Assembly (NCBI GenBank): GCA_002415335.1
Contig: DHXL01000357.1
Location: 22,450 to 31,265, forward strand
DNA length: 8,816 bases
Source of the DNA: Oxalobacteraceae bacterium UBA5157
GTDB taxonomy: Bacteria > Pseudomonadota > Gammaproteobacteria > Burkholderiales > Burkholderiaceae_D
Direction of reading: 5' to 3'
The notes under the pieces were generated by a model. The model did no database searches, was not told the origin of the DNA, and saw nothing but the letters and a program-made list of their open reading frames with translations. The translations under genes and the position numbers were made by a program. Below, piece by piece: positions 1 to 8,400 of this stretch (its first letter is position 1; every line of letters begins with the position of its first letter).

Positions 1-101
1 GACTTGCTATCCGCTGAAGCGAAAGCGAGATCGTATGTCCATGCGCGGGCTCCAGCTTGCCGTCTGTTGATATTCCTGCAATAAATCAAAAAATAAAGTT
101 C

Positions 102-119
102 ACATTCGTTACGAAATGT
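102..119. promoter_or_regulatory. imperfect inverted repeat, operator-like
   Basis: The left arm ACATTCGT (102-109) and the right arm ACGAAATGT (111-119) are inverted around a central T. They match except for one extra base in the right arm. The core TTCGT-T-ACGAA is a perfect 11-base inverted repeat. The right arm runs into a TATATT hexamer at 119-124, so a bound protein would cover the -10 region of a promoter there. The size and symmetry suit a dimeric helix-turn-helix repressor, but I do not recognise the motif as belonging to a named regulator. It could be chance in AT-rich DNA. Confidence 0.3.
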
Positions 120-124
120 ATATT
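119..124 (+). promoter_or_regulatory. possible -10 hexamer TATATT
   Basis: TATATT differs from the sigma-70 consensus TATAAT at one position and is preceded directly by TG. No good -35 box sits 16-18 bases upstream: the bases there read approximately AAGTTC. TTCACA at 99-104 is a better -35 match, but its 14-base spacer is too short. If used, transcription would begin near 131, upstream of the preferred start codon at 205 but too close to the ATG at 139 to leave a usual leader. This is a weak prediction. Confidence 0.22.
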
Positions 125-137
125 GCTGTACGGCAAT
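122..137. promoter_or_regulatory. second inverted repeat before the DUF1631 gene
   Basis: ATTGC (122-126) and GCAAT (133-137) are inverted around TGTACG, which contains the self-complementary GTAC. Seven of eight pairs match across the 16 bases. The element lies directly downstream of the TATATT hexamer and ends one base before the ATG at 139. It could be an operator at the transcription start or a small 5' RNA hairpin. No regulator family is recognised, and chance occurrence is possible. Confidence 0.25.
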
Positions 138-191
138 TATGTGCCACAATAAGATTGCTGAGCAGAGTATTGGCGCACAGAAAACCTTGCC

Positions 192-195
192 GAGG
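192..195 (+). promoter_or_regulatory. Shine-Dalgarno GAGG that sets the start at 205
   Basis: GAGG complements the 16S anti-Shine-Dalgarno sequence and ends nine bases before the ATG at 205, a normal spacing. The in-frame upstream ATG at 139 has only AT-rich, repeat-containing sequence before it and no purine-rich motif. This is the main reason for preferring the shorter protein. Confidence 0.5.
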
Positions 196-204
196 CAGCA
201 AATC

Positions 205-2397
205 ATGACTCCGACCCGTTCCAGCGAAGGCGCGCAGAGCACTGCAGCCGGCCGCAGCAGGCTGTTACACAGCCTGGAGGCGGTCGCTTCGGCGACGACG
301 GATGCGCAGCTCGAAGCGTTTGCAGCGAGACTAACGGAGGCCTTGCTCAAAGCGTCCAATTTGAGCGCGGACGCCAAGGAAGCCGGCATTAGTTTCAACG
401 CTGCGCACCTGTTGAAAAAAAACTCCTACCCGTTTCGGTACACCGTATCGGCCTGCCTCAAGAAAGCATTTCAGCAAGAGACGGACGCACTTGAGCGGCA
501 GGTATCCGGCCGCAGTGAACCAAGCGACGACACATTGGCGCTGGTCTCATACGAGGAAATGGACCGGAAGCTGACGGTAGGCGATGCCAGCCGGCGGATC
601 GAAATCGAGAATACCGATCGCTATGCGCCCCTCGGAATACGGCTTGCATACTTGCTGGCACGTGACGAGCTGCCCATCGAAAAAAATCCATTTCGCGCGG
701 AAGTTTTCTTATGCGCGATCAACGAAGCATGGAGCGAGTTCAATCCCGATGTCTCCGCCCATCAGATGGTGTTGCCCTTGCTGCAGCCGGACGTTTTCCT
801 GGACCTGGCCCCGATACTGCAGGCTTTGAACGATGTCTTGATCGCCAACGGTATCTTGCCGGAAATCCCGGACCGCTACAGCATCAAGAAGTCCAATACC
901 AGCCAGGAATCGATCAAAAAGGATAATCCGCGCGATGCGGCAATCAGAGAACAGCTCAAGCATCTGTTTTCACCGCCCCCGAATGATTCGGCCACGTCCG
1001 CCGACGATTCCGGTACTGGGCAGACGCCGTTCTCTTCCGCCGATCTGCAATCGCAAGTATTGCAGGCAACTGCCGCCAGCAACCAGTTACTCGGCTACCT
1101 GGCAGGCGTCCAAAAAAGCCTGTCGGAGCACCAACTGCGCGCCGATCCGCAGTCCGGATCGCATGCCGCGTCGTTCCTGCCGAACATAAAAAAACAGGCG
1201 CCGCAAGGTGCCTTGAGTCAGGTCGACGAAACCACGATCGACTTGCTGAGCAAGATTTTCGACGTCGTGTTCCGCGATCAGAACATACCGTCGGAGATCA
1301 AGTCCCTGATCGGGTTCCTGCAGGTGCCGCTGCTGAAGGCGGCGCTGATCGACAAGGATTTCTTCTTCAAGGAGGACCATCCGGCGCGGCGACTGATCGA
1401 GTTGCTGACAATATCCAGTGCGGACTGGGACCAGAAGAAAGGGCAAGACGACCCTCTCTTTCAGACCATCAAGCGCAACGTCGCCCGGGTCCAGCACGAA
1501 TACGATCAAGAGGTCGTGTTGTTCTCCGACGTCGTATCCGATATCGAAGCCTACCTGAGTCAGGAAGAGTCGGCGAGCGCGGAGCAGTTGTCGACGCCGA
1601 TCGCACAGGCGCTCAAGCACGAAAAAATCGGCCAGGCTACCAAAATTGCGAGGCAGGAAGTGGCGCTGCGCGTCGGCACCGGAGAAGTGGTGGCCTTCGT
1701 GGAGACGTTCCTGGAGAATAAATGGGTATCGGTACTGACGCTCGCGTACAGTCTCAAGGAGGAAAAACCGCAGGCGGTGGAAGGTGCCGTCAAGACCATG
1801 GACGACCTGATCTGGAGCGTAAAACCGAAAATCACGCGCGAAGAACGCAAGGAACTGATTGGCAAGCTGCCGACCATGCTGGCGATGCTGAATAAATGGC
1901 TCAATCTGGTCAAGCTCGATGACGCCGAGCGACTTCAATTCTTTGCTGAACTCGCCGAATGCCACGCATCGATCGTGCGCGCGCCGCTCGAGCTCTCGCC
2001 GCAACGGCAACTCGAAATCGCGATCGAAGCCGCCCGCCAGGCTACCGAACGCAGAGTGCAGAGACGCGCCAGCGAACAGGCGGAACCGGAACCGGACTCT
2101 CATGCGGTCACCGTTCAGCAGTTGAAGCGCGGGACCTGGCTCGAGTTCGTGCAGAGAGACGGCTCGATCAAGAAAGTCAAGCTGGCATGGATCAGCCCGC
2201 TGCGCAGCTTGTACATTTTTTCCACGCGCGACAGGCTCGAATCGTTCTCGCTATCGGCTGAAGAACTGGCCAAGACCTTGCGAGACGACCGCGCAGCGAT
2301 CGTCTTGCTGAGCGGCGTGGTCGGGCGCGCGCTGGCGGAAGCGCTCGACAGCGTCGGCGCGAACGATCCGGTGAACGCCGCGCAGGCGGCCGCCTGA
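205..2397 (+). CDS. DUF1631 family protein of unknown function
   Basis: This is a complete 730-residue protein whose layout fits DUF1631 (PF07793), a family of proteobacterial proteins without an established function. The start at 205 has GAGG nine bases upstream; the frame stays open to an ATG at 139 (752 residues) that lacks a ribosome-binding site. The N-terminal helical part is followed by a low-complexity Ser/Pro/Gln/Asp-rich linker at about 960-1210. The conserved helical core follows, with the recognisable stretches FLQVPLLKAALIDKDFF and HPARRLIELL near 1315-1410 and LIWSVKPKITREERKELI near 1809-1862. A charged Arg/Glu linker leads to a C-terminal beta-rich module (about 2107-2310) containing GTWLEF, KLAWISPLRSLYIF and a helix LSAEELAKTL. 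No signal peptide or membrane segment is seen, so a cytoplasmic location is inferred. Some database entries may call relatives thymidine phosphorylase; nothing in the sequence supports that. It has no co-directional neighbour in the window. Confidence 0.88.
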   Translation: MTPTRSSEGAQSTAAGRSRLLHSLEAVASATTDAQLEAFAARLTEALLKASNLSADAKEAGISFNAAHLLKKNSYPFRYTVSACLKKAFQQETDALERQVSGRSEPSDDTLALVSYEEMDRKLTVGDASRRIEIENTDRYAPLGIRLAYLLARDELPIEKNPFRAEVFLCAINEAWSEFNPDVSAHQMVLPLLQPDVFLDLAPILQALNDVLIANGILPEIPDRYSIKKSNTSQESIKKDNPRDAAIREQLKHLFSPPPNDSATSADDSGTGQTPFSSADLQSQVLQATAASNQLLGYLAGVQKSLSEHQLRADPQSGSHAASFLPNIKKQAPQGALSQVDETTIDLLSKIFDVVFRDQNIPSEIKSLIGFLQVPLLKAALIDKDFFFKEDHPARRLIELLTISSADWDQKKGQDDPLFQTIKRNVARVQHEYDQEVVLFSDVVSDIEAYLSQEESASAEQLSTPIAQALKHEKIGQATKIARQEVALRVGTGEVVAFVETFLENKWVSVLTLAYSLKEEKPQAVEGAVKTMDDLIWSVKPKITREERKELIGKLPTMLAMLNKWLNLVKLDDAERLQFFAELAECHASIVRAPLELSPQRQLEIAIEAARQATERRVQRRASEQAEPEPDSHAVTVQQLKRGTWLEFVQRDGSIKKVKLAWISPLRSLYIFSTRDRLESFSLSAEELAKTLRDDRAAIVLLSGVVGRALAEALDSVGANDPVNAAQAAA

Positions 2398-2427
2398 GTC
2401 GAGCTATCGTTTTTTAATCCAGGCTGT
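2383..2427. other. convergent gene junction with palindrome and T-run
   Basis: The plus-strand gene stops at 2397 and the minus-strand gene stops at 2428, leaving 30 bases. CAGGCGGCCGCCTG (2383-2396) is a perfect 14-base palindrome overlapping the last codons of the DUF1631 gene. It can fold with a 5-bp stem and GGCC loop. A run of six T follows at 2410-2415, but 13 bases separate it from the palindrome, too far for a classical intrinsic terminator. A 3-bp CGA-GCTA-TCG hairpin (2400-2409) directly before the T-run is too weak alone. GCCTG at 2392-2396 could instead pair with CAGGC at 2420-2424. No T-run serves the minus strand. Termination may be Rho-dependent or inefficient. Confidence 0.25.
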
Positions 2428-5400
2428 TCACCTGACTTCCGGCACGCCGCGCAGCCATATCTCGACCGTATGCGGCCGCCCATCGTCGACCAACGGAATG
2501 CTCTCCTCCGCTTGCGCGATGCCGTCCACGCTTACCCCGGCACGGCCTGCCGCAGCCGCACCCTGCCTGACGACGATTGCGTAAGTGGTAGCCCGATACC
2601 TGTAGCGCATGCTAAAGCCGTCCCAATCGGCGGGCAGACAAGGCGTGATGCGCAGTTTGTCGCCCAGCAGCGTCAGGCCCAGCAACGATTCGACGATCAG
2701 CCGGTACATCCAGCCGGAGGAGCCCGTGTACCACGTCCAGCCGCCGCGCCCGATATGCGGCGCGACACCATACACATCGGCCGCAACCACGTAAGGCTCG
2801 ACCTTGTAAACCTCGATTTCCTTGGCGGTGCTGCCGTGGGCGATGGGATTGATCATGCGCAGCACCTCCCACGCGCGCTCATGGTCGCCCACTTTCGCAA
2901 ACGCCATCGCGGTCCAGATTGCGGCATGCGTGTACTGCCCGCCGTTTTCCCGGACTCCGGGCACATAACCCCTGATGTAGCCCGGGTTCGGGCCCGATTT
3001 GTCGAACGGTGGCGTCAGCAACTGCACCAAGCCATAATCGCGCCGCACCAGGCGCGCATCCAGGGCGTTCATCGCCTCGCGGCTTCGTTGCGGGTCGCCG
3101 GCGCCGGAGAGGACCGACCAGCTTTGCGAAATCGAATCAATCTGACATTCGGCATTGGCCGCGGATCCCAACGGAGTGCCGTCGTCGAAGTAGGCGCGGC
3201 GGTACCAGCCGCCATCCCATCCCTGCTGCTCGATGTTCGTCTGCAATTGCGCCGCCTCGGTTTCGCAACGCTCCGCAAACGGCTGGTCGCCGCGCATTCG
3301 CGCCACCTCGGCAAAACGCATCAACACTTCATACAGCAAGAATGCCAGCCAGACGCTCTCGCCTTTGCCCTGGTCGCCGACCTTGTCCATGCCGTCGTTC
3401 CAGTCGCATGAGCCGATCAGCGGCAGCCCGTGTGTTCCGAACCTTAACCCGCGCAGGATCGCACGTACGCAATGCTCGTAGAGGGAGGCCGATTCGCCGG
3501 AGCGGGCCGGCATATCGTAATAGGAGTCTTCATCGGTATTGACCGGCCGTCCTTCGAGGAAAGGCGCGATCTCGTCCAGCACTCCGGTATCGTGCGTGCT
3601 CGTCAGGTAGCGGCAAGTCGCCAGCGGCAGCCACAGAAAATCATCCGAGCAATGGGTGCGCACACCACGCCCGGAGGGTGGGTGCCACCAATGCTGGACG
3701 TCGCCTTCGACAAACTGGTGCTCCGCGCACAGCAGCAGATGCGCACGCACCAGATGCGGTTCTGCATGAACCAGCGCCATCACGTCCTGCAGCTGATCGC
3801 GGAAACCGAACGCTCCACCCGACTGATAATAGCCGCTGCGCGCCCATAACCGGCAGGCGATGGTTTGATACATCAGCCAGCCGTTGGCCAGCACGTTCAG
3901 CGAGACATCGGGTGTCTCCACCTGCACCGCGCCGAGCGTGTTGTGCCAATGGTTCTGCACCGCCTGCAGCGCTGCGAGCGCCGCATGGGATCCGCGAAAA
4001 CGCTGCACCACGCCACTGACGTCGGAGTTGCGGCGCCCTGCCACGCCCAGCATGAAAACAATTTCACGCTCTTCGCCGTCCGCCAGTTGGAACGGCACCT
4101 GGATCGCCGCGCAAGGGTCGAGCCCCGCGCCAAGCTTGCCGGACAAGCGCGTGCGGCTCATGGCCGCCGGCCGCCGCAAGCTGCCGTTGCGTCCGATGAA
4201 TTCGGAGCGGTCCCCGGTTTTCGACTGCTCCAGCGCATCGACAAAAAAGAAGGCAATCCGGTCCGGGAATTCAGTATTGAACGAATTGCGTGCGAACAAG
4301 GCGCCTGTCACCGAATCGGCTTCGGTCACGACATGCATCGCCGATTTTGGACGCAGGTCGCCGAGCACCCATTCGACATAACCGGTGGCTGACAGGCGGC
4401 GCGAAGCGCCGGAATCGTTGCGTACCTTTAGCACCGAAAATTTGACCGATGCATCCAGCGCCACGTACACCCACAGCGTCGAGCTGATGCCGGTTTCCAC
4501 ATGCTCGAACACGCTATAGCCGAAACCGTGTCGGCTGACATAGGTGCCCTGCCCGCATGCCGGCAACGGCGTCGGCGACCAGAACTGGCCGCTCTCTTCA
4601 TCGCGCAGATACATCGCTTCGCCGCTGGCATCGGTGACCGAGTCATTGGCCCACGGCGTCAGACGGAACTCGTGCGCGTTCTCGCCCCAGGTGTAGGCTT
4701 GGCCGCTCTCGGAAATCACGCTGCCGAAATGCGGATTGGCCATCACGTTCACCCATGGCGCCGGCGTCACTTGTCCGGCATCGGGCGTCACTACGTACTC
4801 GCGTCCGTCCGGAGTGAAGCCGCCGAGACCATTGAACAGGATCAAGTCGCGTGGTGCCGCCGTCTCCTTCGTTCGCGGCGGCGGCAATGCACCGGCAGTC
4901 CGGGTCGGGATGAGCAGTGGCACACGCAACGCGGTCGGGCTGCGCCGGTTGATCTGTTCGGCCAGCGTGCCGCGGCCATCGGTGATAATCGCCCGCGCCA
5001 CCGATTGCAGCAAGATCCTGTCTTCATTCGGAATCTGGTCCGCCATGCGCACAAAAATTCCGCCCGGCCGATCGATCGTATGTGCATCCATGCCGGAAGC
5101 GATCAGGCCCATGATCATGTCCTGCAGTACTTGCCGATAGCCGGCGCGGTCCTCGTTCCAGATCACCAGGTCGACGGCTATGCCCTTCATGCGCCAGTAC
5201 GCGTGCGCCTGCACCAGTTGTCGGACCAGATTGATATGCTCCGGATTGCCGATCTGCAGCAGGACGATCGGTAAATCACCGGAGATCGCATAGCCCCACA
5301 AACCGGACTGCCCACGCCGGTTCTTGATGAGCACGCTGGCGTCTGCGCGCAATAGGGAATTGGAATAAATGACCGAGTTGGCGAGGCGCCCGTACAACTG

Positions 5401-8400
5401 CCCATCGGACTCGGTGGCATTCAGCTGGCGCAATATCACTTGAGTATGGGTCCATGCCAGCTCGAATACCCGATCGGCAAGATGGCGATCCTGATATTTA
5501 TCGATCAGGTGAAGCGCGGCGGCGCGCTCCTCGGCCACGCCGGATACGATGTCGATCACCGCCGATTGCTCCGGTTCCAGCGTGATTTGATAGCGGATAG
5601 CGGCAATTGGATCGAGCACCGAACCGCTGCTTCCGGACAGCATATCAGTGCCAGTCATCGCATGCGGCGCCACCAGGCTCTGTCCGCGTCCGATGAACTG
5701 CAGGCGATCCGTTTCATACGACACTTTACCTGCGGTTCCCCCGTGGAGTGCCATCAGATGGAACATCCAGGGCATCGCTTCATATTCGGAGCGCGGCCGG
5801 CGCGTGCACAGGATCGCGTGCCGCTCCGGCACGATTTCGGTCTGTACGAACAGATTGCTGAATGCCGGATGCATCGCATCGGCTGCTGCCGGCGCCAGCA
5901 CGATCTCGGCGTAGCTGGTGACATCGATCGTGCGTCTCACGCGCGAGCAGTTGGTGATGCGGGTACGCCGCAGTTCGATGTCGTCTTCGGGTGATACCAC
6001 GATCTCGGTATGCATGTCGAAGCCGTGATCGTGACGCCGGAACTCCGCACGTCCCTCGGAAAAAATGACTTCGTAGCTATTCGCGCGCGGCTGCGCCAGA
6101 GTCGGCTGATAGGCGGTCGACCAGAACGTCCCGTCTTCCCGATCGCGCACATAGCAGAACGCGCCCCAGTTGTCGCAGGTTCCGTCCTCGCGCCAGCGCG
6201 TGACGGCGAGATCCTTCCAGCGGCTGCTACTGCCGCCGGCGTTGGTAATCATCACGTGGTATCTGCCGTTGGACAGCAATTGCACCTCGGGCATGCGCGT
6301 GTCGGCGCGCGCAATGACGCGCATCGGCATTTCGTGCTCGGCGGCGGCGGATCGAATGTCGGCCAGCTCGCTGGTGTTGAGGTAGGTGCCGGTCGCCTTC
6401 GGAATCCGTTCGTGCAGCAATAGTATCGTGGCCTGGAACAAGGGGTCCGACTCAAACCGTTTTTGCATCGGACGGTCGAGCAGAAGGTAGGCCAAGGACA
6501 GGAATCCCATGCCCTTGTGATGCGCCATGAACGACTTGACGACCGCATTCGATTGCCCGCGCGGCAGCCGCGACGGCGTGTAATCGATGGCCTCATAGAA
6601 GCCGTATTTGCCGCCGAAGCCATCGGTCGCCAACCGTTGCAGGTTCTCGCACGCTCGCTCCGGCGCGACCATCAGCGCCAGCATCGAGGCATACGGCGCG
6701 ACGACCAGGTCGTCGCCCAATCCGCGTTTCAGGCCTAGGCCCGGCACGCCGAAGGCGCGGTACTGATAGTTCAGGCCGGCATCAAACGTGTTGTAACCGC
6801 ATTCCGAAATCCCCCAAGGCACGCCGCGCTGCGCGCCGTATTCGATTTGCCGTTGTACGGCGGCCTTGCTGGTTTGATCGAGCAAGGTATTCGGGAAGCT
6901 GGGCATGATCAGCATCGGCATCAGATATTCGAACATCGAGCCGCTCCACGACAGCAAGATCGGCGCACCGCTGGCGATCGTTAGCTGGCGGCCCAACGCG
7001 AACCAATTCTCTTGCGGCAACTGGCCTTGCGCGATCGCCACGAAGCTGCACAGCCTGGCTTCCGAAGCGAGCAAGTCGTAATAACTGAGGTCACGCCGCC
7101 GGTCGCTGACGTTGTAACCGATCGCCAGCAGGTTCGTGCTTTGGTCGTACAGGAACCCGTATTCCATCCGCGCGAACTCGGACGCTTGCAGCGCCAGCCG
7201 TTCTATATTCTGCATCTGCCCGGCCGCTTCGCGACTTCCCTGCGCGATGAGCTCCGTCAGTTGGCTCAGGCGCTCGCGTGCAGCCGGTGTGATCGCATCC
7301 GATGCCAGACGGGGTGAAATCGCCTGTTGCCATCGGTTCGAGAGGCCGGCCAGATCCCGCAGCGTCGGAACATGGTCGATCATCGAAAATTCCGCCTCCA
7401 CGCCCTCCAGAGCCGGCAGTGTCAGCCAGGGCGCGAACAGCAGTAATTCAGCCTGCGCATCACGGCACTGACGCACCAGAGCTTGGGCCCACCATGACAC
7501 TGGATGATTGGGACCGGCCTCGATGCCGGCGGCAAACTGCGTCGCGCTCCGCTTCAGCTGGTCAAGGCGGGCCGCCACCTCGGTCAGCGTGGCGGGTCGA
7601 CCGGCAGCGCGCGCGGTGTCCAGGTCTTCCTGCAACCGTGCAAGCTCTGGCTGCGTGCTGTCCGGCGCGATATCGAGCAGCACGCGGAACGTGTCGTTAA
7701 TGCCATCCGTCAACCGTGTGGCGACGATCGGGTGATCCGGCAACCCCAGCAGGCCGAGCCGCAGCACCAGCATGTGGCCGGCGAGATTTCCGCTGTCGAC
7801 CGATGAGACGTACATCGGGTGTAGCGGTTTCAGATGCTGGGTGTCATACCAGTTGTAAAAGTGGCCTTGATGGCGTTCCAGTGCGGCCATCGTCCGCAGC
7901 GTGTTGTCGGTGCGTTCCAGCAATTTTGTGACGGTGATGTACGCAAAATCGTAGGCGGACAGATTGGCGAGCAGCGCCAACCCTATGTTGGTCGGTGAGG
8001 TGCGGCGCGCCACGACATAGACCGGGTGTTCCTGCACATTGTCGGGCGGTAGCCAGTTGTCTTCCGGCCCGACGAAGGTTTCGAAGAACGCCCAATTCTT
8101 GCGCGCCAGTTGCTCCAGGAAGGCAGTCTGCTTGTCCGACAGCTGAGCGTCGCGGCTCGGTACCGGCCGGCTGATCCACCATGCGATGACGGGTGATGCC
8201 AGCCAAAGGAGCAGCAATGGCACGGTGACGTCGAACGGCACGCTTGACGCACGCCGCAGCACAAGCAGTGCGATCACGACGCCGACCACCGTAGCCGGTG
8301 CAATCCACATCATCCGAATCGTGTGACGCAAACTGGTACCGCCTTGGCGCTCCGATTCGCTAGACGGATTCCATTCCAGTAGGCGGCGGTGTGATATCAA

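Larger units (their letters stand above)
1..138. other. 5' flank with no assignable gene
   Basis: No gene can be assigned here. On the plus strand, one frame is open from base 1 to a TAA at 82-84 (27 codons) and another is open to a TGA at 68-70, so either could be the tail of an upstream gene. On the minus strand two frames are open to the left edge. One has no ATG, GTG or TTG within the window. The other could begin only at a TTG near 89-87 that has no Shine-Dalgarno. From about 80 the sequence becomes AT-rich with an A-run at 88-93, which looks intergenic. The stretch is too short to decide whether 1-80 is coding. Confidence 0.3.

Noticed and set aside
67..89. TTGAT ... ATCAA as an FNR/ANR box
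   Set aside because: The half-sites are 13 bases apart instead of the four required for an FNR-type site.
67..93. Intrinsic terminator from the TTGAT/ATCAA arms followed by AAAAAA
   Set aside because: The stem is AT-rich and only five pairs. The run after it is A on the plus strand, and on the minus strand the T-run precedes the hairpin, so neither orientation works.
940..1215. Gene boundary or frameshift in the linker of the DUF1631 protein
   Set aside because: The frame is continuous and the low-complexity Ser/Pro/Gln composition fits an interdomain linker; conserved family motifs continue after it in the same frame.
1087..2103. 338-residue open frame on the minus strand opposite the DUF1631 gene
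   Set aside because: It lies wholly antisense to a strong coding sequence. Its translation is Arg/Leu/Asp/His-rich as expected from a GC-biased shadow frame, and it has no recognisable domain.
2470..3411. 313-residue open frame on the plus strand opposite the glucan synthase gene
   Set aside because: It is antisense to conserved GH94 catalytic codons, has Arg/Ala/His-rich shadow composition, and shows no domain.
4501..5274. 257-residue open frame on the plus strand opposite the glucan synthase gene
   Set aside because: This is the same type of shadow frame, antisense to the second GH94 sandwich and the preceding linker.
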